From assembly GCF_001050135.1 (NCBI RefSeq), contig NZ_CP012040.1, forward strand, positions 1,860,001-1,924,000: DNA of 64,000 nt, given 5' to 3'. The position numbers and the translations under genes were made by a program. Of this stretch, positions 36,275 through 45,143 are shown piece by piece. Source of the DNA: Cyclobacterium amurskyense (lineage in GTDB: Bacteria > Bacteroidota > Bacteroidia > Cytophagales > Cyclobacteriaceae). A model generated the notes under the pieces. It ran no database searches. It saw only the letters and a program-made list of their open reading frames with translations, and was not told the origin of the DNA. The first letter of the stretch is position 1; every line of letters starts with the position of its first letter.

Positions 36275-36802
36275 ATGAAAGCATTTATATATATTCAATT
36301 AGTGATAATGGTTTTGATCATGGGAAGTAATAGTTTAAAGGCTCAAACGTATTTTTTGGATCAATTTCCGGATGTTTGGCAACGTAATATGGACTATTCC
36401 CGAGCATTGGCCGAGGCCATGCCTGCCAATTTATACGATTATCGACCAACTCCTGAAGCCATGTCCTTTGGGGATCAGCTTTTACATATAGCAAGTAATA
36501 TCAGTTACCTTACTGCAATCGTCAATGGTGAGAAAAGGTCTTTTTATGAAAAGGAAGACAGATCCTCTTTGGACAAGGATTCAATAATAGAGATTCTTGA
36601 CGAAGCCAACAAATACGTGCTAGAATTGATCAAAAAAACAGAGCAGAGTCAATTAGATGAAGAAATTGTCTTTGCTAATGAAAATATGACCAAGGAAAAC
36701 ATTTTTTATTTGCTCCGAGGACATCAAACACACCACCGTGGCCAGGCTCTAGTCTACCTTCGTTTAAATGGAATAGCGACACCTGCATATGTGGGCTGGT
36801 AA
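36275..36802 (+). CDS. DinB family protein, exported
   Basis: 175 residues from ATG 36275, preferred to 36236 because it begins directly with a signal peptide (residues ~1-24 ending LKAQ). Four-helix DinB/YfiT fold: LLHIASNISYL and RGHQTHHRGQALVYLR provide the three metal-binding histidines. Role often thiol-related or unknown. Exported DinB proteins are common in Bacteroidetes. Confidence 0.85.
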   Translation: MKAFIYIQLVIMVLIMGSNSLKAQTYFLDQFPDVWQRNMDYSRALAEAMPANLYDYRPTPEAMSFGDQLLHIASNISYLTAIVNGEKRSFYEKEDRSSLDKDSIIEILDEANKYVLELIKKTEQSQLDEEIVFANENMTKENIFYLLRGHQTHHRGQALVYLRLNGIATPAYVGW

Positions 36803-36880
36803 ACTATAAAAAAAGCGTTACTAATTTTACTTAATTTACAATTTTAGAAATTATTGGTGTTGAAATTTTGTTCTAACACC

Positions 36881-37381
36881 ATGAAAGCCTTTTATATACT
36901 TTCCTTATTTTTTGTCAGTTCTGCCTTTATAGGCCAGGTAAGTTACGCACAAAGCCTGCCCTATAAAGCTCTTTTAGGCAGTACTTATGACAAAAATTTC
37001 CCTTTGGTCTATCCCGATCAAAAAGAATTGATCAATGGTGCTATTCTGTTGGATACCCGTGAGAAAAATGAATTCAATGTAAGTCATTTAAAAGGAGCTC
37101 AATGGGTAGGTTTTGAAACTTTTGACATTTCCAGCGTAAAAGATATCCCCAAAGATCAACCCATAGTCGTTTACTGCTCTATAGGTGCAAGAAGTCAGGA
37201 GATCGGCAAGAAATTGAAACAAAGTGGCTACAGTGAAGTTTATAATCTCTATGGAGGAATTTTCCATTGGGTAAATGAAAGCAACCCCGTATACCATTTA
37301 GACACCCTACCTACCAATAAAGTCCACACTTTTAATAAAATGTGGGGAGTCTGGTTAAATAAAGGTGAAAAAGTACATTAG
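36881..37381 (+). CDS. Exported rhodanese-like protein
   Basis: 166 residues from ATG 36881. Signal peptide ending SYAQ (~residue 23). Rhodanese fold with LLDTREKNEFNVSHLKGA and the active loop VYCSIGARS (catalytic Cys ~100), then YNLYGGIFHWVNE. Likely periplasmic sulfurtransferase. Follows the DinB gene by 78 nt on the same strand; cotranscription possible. Confidence 0.9.
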   Translation: MKAFYILSLFFVSSAFIGQVSYAQSLPYKALLGSTYDKNFPLVYPDQKELINGAILLDTREKNEFNVSHLKGAQWVGFETFDISSVKDIPKDQPIVVYCSIGARSQEIGKKLKQSGYSEVYNLYGGIFHWVNESNPVYHLDTLPTNKVHTFNKMWGVWLNKGEKVH

Positions 37382-37434
37382 TTACCCCTCACAGACCAGC
37401 ACTCCAATTATTATCTATTCTAAATCAACGAATT

Positions 37435-38106
37435 ATGCCTACCTCACCACAATTATTAATATTTGATGTAAATGAAACCCTGCTGGATACAAAAGCAGTA
37501 ACAACCGCCATCAATAAAGAAATAGGAAATGATGAAGCTGCCGACAAATGGTTTCAGTCTTTATTACATTATTCATTGGTAGAAACTGTAACAGGTGATT
37601 TTGCTGATTTCTCTAAGATTGCCGACGCATGTTTGGAAATGACTGCGAATAATTATGGCAAAGATCTTACTCCGAAAACACGAGAAACAATTTTAAGTGA
37701 GTTCAAAAAGCTTTCACCACATACAGATGTCTCCGAAGGCCTCCAACGCCTAAAAAATGCAGGTTTTATTTTAGTAGCACTTAGCAATGGAACCTTAGAA
37801 GCTGTAAACGAGCAACTCAAATCGGCTGGAATAAGTCAATTATTTGATCGGATTTTTAGTATTCAAAGTGTAGGGAAATTTAAACCTCACCCTTCCACTT
37901 ATGCTTATGTTCTAGATAAAATGGAGATTTCATCAGATAAAGCGGTAATGATCGCGGCACACCCATGGGACTTAGTAGGTGCTGCCAGAGCTGGATTACA
38001 AACAGCTTTTATCAAGAGATCAGGAAAATCAAATTATCCACTTTCTCCACAAAATGAATTTGTCGCAGAAGATTTAATTCAGTTTTCTGATCAACTCATT
38101 CACTAA
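37435..38106 (+). CDS. HAD-superfamily hydrolase (haloacid dehalogenase type II-like)
   Basis: 223 residues. HAD motif I LLIFDVNETLLD (nucleophile Asp ~10), motif II ALSNGTLEAV, motif III KFKPHPSTYAYVL and motif IV MIAAHPWDLVGAARAG. This resembles type II 2-haloacid dehalogenases by overall pattern; the actual substrate may be a phosphate ester. Cytosolic, no signal. 53 nt after the rhodanese gene. Confidence 0.88.
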   Translation: MPTSPQLLIFDVNETLLDTKAVTTAINKEIGNDEAADKWFQSLLHYSLVETVTGDFADFSKIADACLEMTANNYGKDLTPKTRETILSEFKKLSPHTDVSEGLQRLKNAGFILVALSNGTLEAVNEQLKSAGISQLFDRIFSIQSVGKFKPHPSTYAYVLDKMEISSDKAVMIAAHPWDLVGAARAGLQTAFIKRSGKSNYPLSPQNEFVAEDLIQFSDQLIH

Positions 38107-38120
38107 AAACATATTTTTAA

Positions 38121-38879
38121 ATGATAAAGCTATTTATTTATTTCGGCATTTTTTTGATAAATCTTTCCTGCGGAGAATCCAACTTGGGACTTGCAGGAAC
38201 CAATCCACCTAGCCATACTTCATTTAATACACTCCTTAAAAAACACGTATCAGATCAAGGAAAGGTAGATTATAAAGGATTTATCGCTGATGAGGAAAAA
38301 TTGGATGCCTATTTACAACTACTAAGCACCAATGCCCCAGATAGAAACACATGGTCTGAGGCAGAACAACTTGCTTATTGGATCAATGCTTACAATGCTT
38401 TTACCATAAAATTGATTCTCAATCACTATCCAGTCAAAAGCATTAAGGATATTGGGCCAAAATTAACCATTCCACTTGTTAACACTGTCTGGCATTTGGA
38501 GTTCTTCGAAATTGGGGGAAAGCCTGCTAGTCTGGATGAAATAGAGCACAAAATACTGAGGAAAGAATTTGATGAGCCAAGGATTCATTTTGCAATCAAT
38601 TGCGCTTCGATTTCCTGCCCGAGATTATGGAACCATGCCTATTCGGCTAAAAATTTAAATGCTGAATTGGAACAGGCAGCCCGAACATTTATCAACGACC
38701 CTCAATTTAATAAAACCACAGGTTCACAAGTAGAGATATCAAGCTTATTTTCTTGGTTTTCTTCTGACTTCACAAAAAATGGTAGTTTGGAAGATTTTAT
38801 CAATCAATACGCTACAAATCCCATAAAGAAAGGTGGAAAAATCAGCTTCAAAGACTACAACTGGGCCTTAAACGAATAA
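38121..38879 (+). CDS. DUF547 lipoprotein
   Basis: 252 residues with lipobox INLSC (~Cys17). DUF547 pattern: LAYWINAYNAFTIKLILNHYPV, FEIGGKPASLDEIEH, EPRIHFAINCASISCPRL and LSWFSSDF-like WFSSDFTKNG. Widespread in marine Bacteroidetes and plants, function unknown; the conserved CASISCP cysteines suggest a papain-like fold. 14 nt after the HAD gene, same strand. Confidence 0.87.
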   Translation: MIKLFIYFGIFLINLSCGESNLGLAGTNPPSHTSFNTLLKKHVSDQGKVDYKGFIADEEKLDAYLQLLSTNAPDRNTWSEAEQLAYWINAYNAFTIKLILNHYPVKSIKDIGPKLTIPLVNTVWHLEFFEIGGKPASLDEIEHKILRKEFDEPRIHFAINCASISCPRLWNHAYSAKNLNAELEQAARTFINDPQFNKTTGSQVEISSLFSWFSSDFTKNGSLEDFINQYATNPIKKGGKISFKDYNWALNE

Positions 38880-38899
38880 GATAAACCGATTGCAAAGGT

Positions 38900-39412
38900 C
38901 TATCTAACTTCCTTCGTTTGGCAAGCTTTTGTAGTAGATGGGGCTACACCGAAATTATCATCCACTAGATGAACTAAACCCTGGTCTAACAAAGAAATTT
39001 TTATCAATGCCTGGTGATGAATGCTATGCTCAAGGCAATAAGCAAGTTCTCTCCGGTAAGATGATGGGATAATGCAATCATGGTCATCCTCTAGGGAAAA
39101 GTTAGCTACCAGGTCTGCTTTACCTACAACCCTTTCTTCATTCAAAAAATCGATCAATTTATTAATGGTAAGAATTGCCTTTTGGGCATCTTGCTCTATT
39201 GACTTATCTCGCTCTCTTTTGTCGTAATTAATCTGAGTAAGTTGTAGGTAAAAAGACTCACTAAGGCAAGTATAAAACTCAATGATATGACGAATATGTT
39301 GGCCTATAGAAGATCCTGATAACAACTCAGATTTATAGTTGTATTGCTGCGGGGACAAACTTTCCAATAGTAAGGAAAGTTGATTTAGATTCTGTTTACA
39401 TTCAGCTTGCAT
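38900..39412 (-). CDS. DinB-like four-helix protein
   Basis: 170 residues, no signal. Histidines in IGQHIRHIIEFY and YCLEHSIHHQALIKISL are spaced as in the DinB/YfiT superfamily. A cytosolic relative of the exported DinB at 36.3 kb. Convergent with the DUF547 gene (20 nt). Function unknown. Confidence 0.7.
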   Translation of the reverse strand: MQAECKQNLNQLSLLLESLSPQQYNYKSELLSGSSIGQHIRHIIEFYTCLSESFYLQLTQINYDKRERDKSIEQDAQKAILTINKLIDFLNEERVVGKADLVANFSLEDDHDCIIPSSYRRELAYCLEHSIHHQALIKISLLDQGLVHLVDDNFGVAPSTTKACQTKEVR

Positions 39413-39508
39413 GATTCTTTATTTGGTTGATATAATACTTGTTAATACTTAAAGGAAAACGTCTATCACTACAAAATCAGACGTGAGACATCAACCGTCC
39501 TGACAATT

Positions 39509-40543
39509 TCAGGCAATCTTTTTTATTTTTCTCCATCTATTGTAATGGTCCAAGGCTTCTTTTATTGAACCAGTAGATGAGGCTAGATGCTTATTTTCCC
39601 TGCTGATTTGATAGATAATACCCCAATGTTTCAAAAGCGTTTTAATCCCATCAAATAACTTGGCGTTGGGATCATAAATATGAGCAGGCTCCGCATTGAC
39701 ACCATTGATTTCCAATATTTTTATCCCTTTCCCCTGAATAAAATCCTCCATTGAAGGTGCTTTCAAGTCCACCCTCCCATAGAAAAAGGTACCCAATTGG
39801 TGACTGGTTTTGTCAAAAAACCGAATCAGTTCAGGGTTAGCAAGGTGTGATCCATCTAGAAATTTCGTTCCTCTATTATGGTTCCCTATAGGTTCAAGTA
39901 GCTTTTCTTCACCAAAAGCCAATACTTCTTCCGGATTCAAACGTCCATCTTTGAACAATCCTTTACTAACCAGTCGACCTCTTGGAATTTCATTTACCAA
40001 GTCTTTAAGGTTAGATTTACCGTCTCCAATTACCGTCAAAAAATCCTTCAGTACAATGGAGGGAATTTTTCCTGAATTTTCACTTGGCAGCCTATAATAA
40101 AACACCCCAGCTTCAAAAGAACTTTGAATAAACTCCTGTAAGAGCACATCTGACTTACTTTCCTGCAGGTAAAGGCCAAGTTGTGAACCATCTCTTATTA
40201 ACTTGACCGCTGTACCTCTCTCCCCTCTGTCAGGCTTTGCTATAATGGGAAAATCAATGTTTTGTGTTTCCAGTGCTTTAAGGGCTGTATCCAATGAAGC
40301 ACCGGATTGAAGAAATACTGTTTTGGGTATTAAATTTTCCGGTAATTTTTTAAGTTGACGGTATTTGCTACAATTGTAAAGCCCTCCCATCTCCATATCG
40401 GGATTGGCAAGGGTGAAAAAAAAGGGCGACCTTGCCCTTAAAGAAAGTAGGAAAAAATAAAATACAACAGGCGAATAGACCAACCAAGTTGGCCAATATT
40501 CCCAGTGGGTCAATTTGATGAAGAAGTTACTCTTATAGCTCAT
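39509..40543 (-). CDS. ATP-grasp-fold ligase-like protein with N-terminal membrane segment
   Basis: 344 residues. Hydrophobic stretch at ~residues 21-36 followed by the ATP-grasp core: FPIIAKPDRGERGTAVKL (ATP lysine, residues ~96-113), VLLQEFIQSSFEAGVFYYR and the metal end GRVDLKAPS plus IKILEINGVNAEPAHIYDP. Resembles D-Ala-D-Ala ligase-like enzymes but not an assigned member. Starts 6 nt after the stop of the outer-membrane barrel gene, so it is probably cotranslated with it. Substrates unknown; a peptide- or amino-acid-coupling role is the family expectation. Confidence 0.75.
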   Translation of the reverse strand: MSYKSNFFIKLTHWEYWPTWLVYSPVVFYFFLLSLRARSPFFFTLANPDMEMGGLYNCSKYRQLKKLPENLIPKTVFLQSGASLDTALKALETQNIDFPIIAKPDRGERGTAVKLIRDGSQLGLYLQESKSDVLLQEFIQSSFEAGVFYYRLPSENSGKIPSIVLKDFLTVIGDGKSNLKDLVNEIPRGRLVSKGLFKDGRLNPEEVLAFGEEKLLEPIGNHNRGTKFLDGSHLANPELIRFFDKTSHQLGTFFYGRVDLKAPSMEDFIQGKGIKILEINGVNAEPAHIYDPNAKLFDGIKTLLKHWGIIYQISRENKHLASSTGSIKEALDHYNRWRKIKKIA

Positions 40544-40549
40544 GTTTTT

Positions 40550-41632
40550 TCAAAATGCTTCAGCAAAATAAATATAGAAACCCCTGGAGTCAGAAGTAAA
40601 GCTGTAATCCAGCCTTACATTAGTTCTATCATTTTTGCTTATTCGAAACCTAAGGCCTCCACCAGCAGCTAGATGTATTTGTTGGAATAAATCCTCTCTT
40701 AAAGTGTTGTATACTCTCCCTGCGGAGCCAAAAACTGCAAAGCCAATCCTTCCTATGACATGCTGTCGGTATTCGGTTTGCAAAACGGCCAAATGCCTAT
40801 CTCTAAACCTTCCTTGGTAATACCCCCGGTGAAAGAAAGGCCCACCCAAGGTTGGCAATACCCGAAAAGGTACATCTCCATAAGACAGTTGCGCCAATAG
40901 CTGATTGGCCCAGGTAATCTTTTCAGAAATCGGCCAATAATGCCTAAAATCAAAGCTTGCCATACCAAAATTAAAAGCAGCTTCTGCGGTTTTCCCTAGT
41001 CCAATCAAAGGGGTGATTTCTATAAAACTTCCTGATGAAGGAGATAAAATATGATCCCTTCGATCCCACATTAAAGAAGGGCCAAAACTTAAATAACTGT
41101 AGCCTCCTCTTCCATTTTCTGTTACTATATCATCAAAGACAGGTTCAGTGTCTGAAAACTCAGGATGCAACCTTTGCCCTTGAAGTGCCAAGCCAAAATA
41201 AGTATTCCTTTTTATTTTTTTATAACTTTTGCTCTTTATTGATAAGGCTTTAAATTCATATAGTGCCCTAAAGTCCTCATTGGTGTCATTCCCTAAGCCA
41301 TAATAGTATTCAGGGAATTTGCGGTAATCGATGCTTCCATTCAAGAAATATTGATCATCTGCCGTATATACCTGCCACGGAAGGGTAAACAAGTATTGCA
41401 TATTTTGTGTGAAGGTGATAAAGAGTCGCAGATTCGACTTTCTTAAGCTGTTCCTCGCATAAAAACTGTAAAAGACAAAACCCTCTACTGCTATCCGCGT
41501 TTCTGGCGTGAAATAAGCCAAGGGCAAGGCCTTGAAAACAGTACTGTCTTCTTTGGCCTGCCTTGCTCTCACTTCAGAAAAGGAAGCGAATAAACACAGC
41601 GTAATTAAACATGGTTTAATCCAGTTGGACAC
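40550..41632 (-). CDS. BamA/TamA-like (Omp85 C-terminal) outer-membrane barrel
   Basis: 360 residues from GTG 41632. Signal ends near SEVRARQ. The rest is beta-barrel with the Omp85 hallmarks RDHILSPSSGSFIEITP, FDFRHYWPI, LGGPFFHRGYYQGRFRD (the VRGF/Y-type loop) and a C terminus ending in phenylalanine. No POTRA domains are present, so it is a barrel-only form. The ATP-grasp gene follows by 6 nt and the YceI gene lies 17 nt upstream. Confidence 0.87.
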   Translation of the reverse strand: MSNWIKPCLITLCLFASFSEVRARQAKEDSTVFKALPLAYFTPETRIAVEGFVFYSFYARNSLRKSNLRLFITFTQNMQYLFTLPWQVYTADDQYFLNGSIDYRKFPEYYYGLGNDTNEDFRALYEFKALSIKSKSYKKIKRNTYFGLALQGQRLHPEFSDTEPVFDDIVTENGRGGYSYLSFGPSLMWDRRDHILSPSSGSFIEITPLIGLGKTAEAAFNFGMASFDFRHYWPISEKITWANQLLAQLSYGDVPFRVLPTLGGPFFHRGYYQGRFRDRHLAVLQTEYRQHVIGRIGFAVFGSAGRVYNTLREDLFQQIHLAAGGGLRFRISKNDRTNVRLDYSFTSDSRGFYIYFAEAF

Positions 41633-41649
41633 CTATTATTTTTTATGCT

Positions 41650-42189
41650 TTATTTCACAATTAAAAGATCCAAATAGACCTCATCTGACATAACCCAACT
41701 GCTTCCACCAACTTCATAATCTCTCCTATCGAGTTCACCTTTGATTGCAAATTGTGTTGCTGAACCTGCTGGTGACAAGGCCACTTCTAAAGTTATAGGA
41801 AGCGTTTTGCCTTTTATGGTAAGATCCCCAAGTACTTTAAGCCCACTCTCACTTACAGCCGTTACCTTTGTGGACTGAAACTTAATGGTTGGATATTTAT
41901 CTACATGAAAATATTCCTCCTTCTTTAAGTGACTGTCTCTTTTGTTAATTCCAGTGTCAATGGAATTTGTTTGAATTTCAGCGCTAAAGCTGCTTTTTTC
42001 AGGCTGAGACTTATTGTATTCCACCGTGGTTTTAAAGGACTTGAAAGTTCCCTCCACATTTAATCCCAGATTTCTAATATTGAATTTGATATAGGACTCT
42101 TCTAACTTATTCTCTGTATTGGAGACATTGTTTACCAGATCTGGAGACATTACCCAATAAAACAAAAGGACTAAAATGGAAGCTTTCAT
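41650..42189 (-). CDS. YceI-family periplasmic protein
   Basis: 179 residues from ATG 42189; a longer start at 42237 would run into repeat copy F. Signal at ~1-16. YceI lipocalin-like pattern: IKFNIRNLGLNVEGTFKSFK, FSAEIQTNSIDTGINKRDSHL, HVDKYPTIKFQSTKV and LTIKGKTLPITLEV. Family binds isoprenoid-like lipids. 17 nt before the barrel gene: likely operon YceI, barrel, ATP-grasp. Confidence 0.92.
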   Translation of the reverse strand: MKASILVLLFYWVMSPDLVNNVSNTENKLEESYIKFNIRNLGLNVEGTFKSFKTTVEYNKSQPEKSSFSAEIQTNSIDTGINKRDSHLKKEEYFHVDKYPTIKFQSTKVTAVSESGLKVLGDLTIKGKTLPITLEVALSPAGSATQFAIKGELDRRDYEVGGSSWVMSDEVYLDLLIVK

Positions 42190-42206
42190 GATGTTTAAAT
42201 TTGTAA

Positions 42207-42328
42207 CCCGTATTATGCAATAGAATTCTCCATCCAATTGGTAAGTGTTGGAATCTCCAAACAGCTATGAAGTGACTGATTTCAGGGTGATTTCAGCAAG
42301 CAATTGATTGTCTATTGAATAGTTTGGG
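42207..42328 (+). repeat. MITE-like element, copy F (122 bp, internally deleted)
   Basis: Both ends match the family (CCCGTATTATGCAATAG left, TCTATTGAATAGTTTGGG right) and fragments such as GTGACTGATTT and GATTTCAGCA survive inside, but about 85 bp of the centre is gone. Flanks are not TTAAA. It lies 18 nt upstream of the YceI ATG, in the expected promoter region. Confidence 0.75.
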
Positions 42329-42339
42329 TTTGATGAAAT

Positions 42340-43053
42340 TTACTTAAAAGGATTAAAAGAAACAGCTACGAAAAACAACATGGCTTTATTCCTGAATCTG
42401 TCATTTTCATAGCTCAAGTTTTGTTCCGTCGTGTATTCCGAAAACGTCAAATCCGCCCCAGCCCTCAGCCATGTTTTTGTGGACACCGCATAAGCCACAT
42501 AAAACTCCGATTTGAGTTGGCCAAGATCATTGTCGCCTCCCAATAGGGCGTTAAAGGAAGTTGGGCTAGCTGAAAGGCTCTGAGGAAATTGCCCCGTATT
42601 TTCGGAACTGATAAACATGGCATCTTTTTCACCCCCAAAGCCAAGTCCCAAGGCATCGATATTAAAACCAGCCTTGAATTTTGGATGAAACTGGTATTGG
42701 ATATTAATCATGGCATTTAAGGCCATGGTATTGGCTTTACTCATAGACAGCGTGTCAATTGTAGCATCATCACCAGTCAGGTCAGCTGGGGCAGTGATAT
42801 AATCGAGCTGCTTACCACTGAATCCTGAAAAACGAATACCATAACCCAACCTTAATTTTTTAGAAGAAAACAACCCATAGTTTTTATTCCATGAGAGGGA
42901 ATAGCTTGTTTGACTGTTTTCTCCAAAGCCTACTGCCAAATCAAAACTTTGGTCTGTTTTAGGAATAGGCGTTTGCTGAGCATGCACACAGGTGATTGCT
43001 AAAAAAAAGGTGGCTATAAATAAGTAAAATTTTAGTAAATGTAGATTTCCCAT
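42340..43053 (-). CDS. Predicted outer-membrane protein of unknown function
   Basis: 237 residues with a signal peptide (residues ~1-25, TCVHAQQ). Alternating aromatic/polar strands (SYSLSWNKNYGLF, LRLGYGIRFSGFSG, IQYQFHPKFKAGFNIDALG, LRAGADLTFSEYT) indicate a small beta-barrel, ending in FNPFK. No recognised family. The repeat copy F separates it from the YceI operon. Confidence 0.7.
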   Translation of the reverse strand: MGNLHLLKFYLFIATFFLAITCVHAQQTPIPKTDQSFDLAVGFGENSQTSYSLSWNKNYGLFSSKKLRLGYGIRFSGFSGKQLDYITAPADLTGDDATIDTLSMSKANTMALNAMINIQYQFHPKFKAGFNIDALGLGFGGEKDAMFISSENTGQFPQSLSASPTSFNALLGGDNDLGQLKSEFYVAYAVSTKTWLRAGADLTFSEYTTEQNLSYENDRFRNKAMLFFVAVSFNPFK

Positions 43054-43172
43054 AACGATTGTATTTAAAATTCTTAATTAATTTTACGGCCTTTAAATAA
43101 CTCAAGTGATGAAGGCCTTTAACGGTTTGAATAATTCTATTTTCCTCCCATAGGGAAGGAATTCCTATATGT

Positions 43173-43913
43173 TTACCTGTATTCAGGATTAGGATGGTCT
43201 TTATTTTCTCGGTTATCCCACTTGTCCCTTTGGTTGCCATAGGCAGGAATACCGTTTTTAAGCATATTGGCCATATGCATTAAATTCCAAGTCATAAATG
43301 TGGTGTTGCGGTTGGTGAAGTCATTTTCTATTCCTCCAGAATTTTTGTCCAAATAAGAAGGACCTGGCCCTGCCTCACCTATCCATCCAGCATCAGCCTG
43401 AGGAGAAATTACATAACCAAGGTGTTGCAGACTGTACAAAAGATTCATGGCGCAATGTTTGATTCCATCTTCATTTCCAGTAATCAGACAACCTCCGGTT
43501 TTTCCATAATAATCATATTGCCCCTGCTTGTTCATTTCTCCTGAAAACCCATACAATCTTTCTATTACAAGCGTGGCTATAGAAGATTTCTCTCCCAACC
43601 AAATGGGACTTCCTATCACTAAAATATCTGCCGCCATTACTTTTTCCTGAATTGCAGGCCAATCGTCCCTATCCCAGCCATGTTCCTTCATGTCAGGATA
43701 TACACCAAAAGCAATCTGATGATCTACAGGACGAATTATATCAGTAGAAATACCATTTGCTCGCATAATGGCATCACTCATTTTTATCAAGCCCTCCGTG
43801 TGAGATGTCTCGGGGGATTTTTTAAGGGTACAATTTAGAAAGACCGCCTTTATTGCTGAAAAATCGTAAGGGTTGTCTTTATTCAAGCTCTTCTGAAAAG
43901 TACTAAGTTCCAT
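43173..43913 (-). CDS. Flavodoxin-like NAD(P)H-dependent FMN reductase
   Basis: 246 residues. NADPH-dependent FMN-reductase fold: VFLNCTLKKSPETSHTEGL (FMN phosphate loop, residues ~25-43), DILVIGSPIWLGEKSS (~95-110) and YYGKTGGCLITGNEDG. Cytosolic redox enzyme; acceptor unknown. On the same strand and 143 nt downstream of the anti-sigma gene, so it may be part of that regulon. Confidence 0.88.
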   Translation of the reverse strand: MELSTFQKSLNKDNPYDFSAIKAVFLNCTLKKSPETSHTEGLIKMSDAIMRANGISTDIIRPVDHQIAFGVYPDMKEHGWDRDDWPAIQEKVMAADILVIGSPIWLGEKSSIATLVIERLYGFSGEMNKQGQYDYYGKTGGCLITGNEDGIKHCAMNLLYSLQHLGYVISPQADAGWIGEAGPGPSYLDKNSGGIENDFTNRNTTFMTWNLMHMANMLKNGIPAYGNQRDKWDNRENKDHPNPEYR

Positions 43914-44056
43914 AACTAGGTCTATTTGGTTAGTAATTTGATTGAAAATTAATATTCAGAGAAAAAAGAAATAAGCATTACCCTTCTCATCAATTGAATT
44001 TCAGTGATCTAACCAAATAGACGTGGATAAGTTAATGGCCTGACAAAAAAATTAAA

Positions 44057-44326
44057 TTATTTACGATTTATTTTTTGCAGAATATCTGATTTGATTTTTG
44101 GAGGTAGCGTTTTGGAGAGCGCACCTTCCTTGACCCATTTCTCCAAGGCCTTGTTCATGGTTTTACTTTGACTCTCATATGCACTGCAAACCTTACAAAG
44201 TTTTAAATGCACCCCAAGTCTTAGCTTTTGTGTAAAAGTCAGCGGACTGACCATCTGCTTTTCTATTAAGAAAGTAGCTTCCTTACATGAAAGAAGCAAT
44301 TGACTCATTATTTTCTCCAACACCAT
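44057..44326 (-). CDS. Short cysteine-containing putative anti-sigma factor
   Basis: 89 residues from ATG 44326 (83 from ATG 44308). Contains SCKEATFLIEK and VHLKLCKVCSAY, a His-x3-Cys-x2-Cys arrangement of zinc-binding anti-sigma domains. No membrane helix, so a soluble regulator. Starts 5 nt after the sigma-factor stop, the usual order. Signal unknown, possibly redox via the zinc cysteines. Confidence 0.75.
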   Translation of the reverse strand: MVLEKIMSQLLLSCKEATFLIEKQMVSPLTFTQKLRLGVHLKLCKVCSAYESQSKTMNKALEKWVKEGALSKTLPPKIKSDILQKINRK

Positions 44327-44331
44327 CCCTA

Positions 44332-44919
44332 TTAATTATTTTTTACAAACCAGTTGACTTCCAAACATTTCTTTAGAAGTAACTTGCCTCTGTGTAATAC
44401 TTGCCAATAATTAGACTCCGTGATTTCTAGTTCCTGACAGATCTCCACGGATTCTTTTTGTAGAAGGTATTTTGAAAGAATTGCTAGGCGCCATTTGTTA
44501 GGGAGATCTTCAATACAGATCTCCATAACCTTATTAAAAGCCGGATCGTCAAGCAAATGGCTTTCCTTTGTCCAGGCTTCTTCCAAACCATTGGCCTTCC
44601 AGTTGTCTGCACCATTAAAAAATGAATCGGTAAATTGAGAGGCAGTATCATCCTGGTTGTTTTGTATCTTGGATAACTTCCGGTAATGATCAATAATTTT
44701 ATTGTTTAAAATTTTTAATAACCATGTTTTGGGACTGCTTCTACCTTCAAATTTCTCATAATTTTTAACCGCCGCCATAAATACCTCCTGAACCAAGTCT
44801 TCAGCGGTTTCATTACTACTGGTTTTATGATATGCCCAGCTATAGAGGTAATCGCTGAATGAATGAACCCATTCACTGATGACTTTTTGCTTGGACTGGG
44901 AATTTGTCTTTTCTTCCAT
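44332..44919 (-). CDS. ECF-type RNA polymerase sigma factor
   Basis: 195 residues from ATG 44919; an upstream start at 44985 would add 22 residues not resembling the family. Region 2: AWAYHKT-type YSWAYHKTSSNETAEDLVQE and FMAAVKNYEKFEG with RSSPKTWLLKILNNKIIDHYRK. Region 4: EICIEDLPNKWRLAILSKYL and QELEITESNYWQVLHRGKLLLK. The adjacent short zinc protein is its likely anti-sigma factor. Confidence 0.92.
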   Translation of the reverse strand: MEEKTNSQSKQKVISEWVHSFSDYLYSWAYHKTSSNETAEDLVQEVFMAAVKNYEKFEGRSSPKTWLLKILNNKIIDHYRKLSKIQNNQDDTASQFTDSFFNGADNWKANGLEEAWTKESHLLDDPAFNKVMEICIEDLPNKWRLAILSKYLLQKESVEICQELEITESNYWQVLHRGKLLLKKCLEVNWFVKNN

Positions 44920-45143
44920 GGTGACAAATGATTCAGGTATAATAGAGGGGTTTCCAACAGTTCCACTTATGCAATGATAATTCATTCACAGTATAGCAGG
45001 TAACTAATAGACCTCTATCATTACTGATGTTTTCAGATATAAAATTTTATTTGGGTGAACACTCATTGACATGAACAAACCTATTACCAATTTTAACTAA
45101 AAAATATTTGTTCTTGTTTCGGAACATTTCTCAATAGGCAAAT

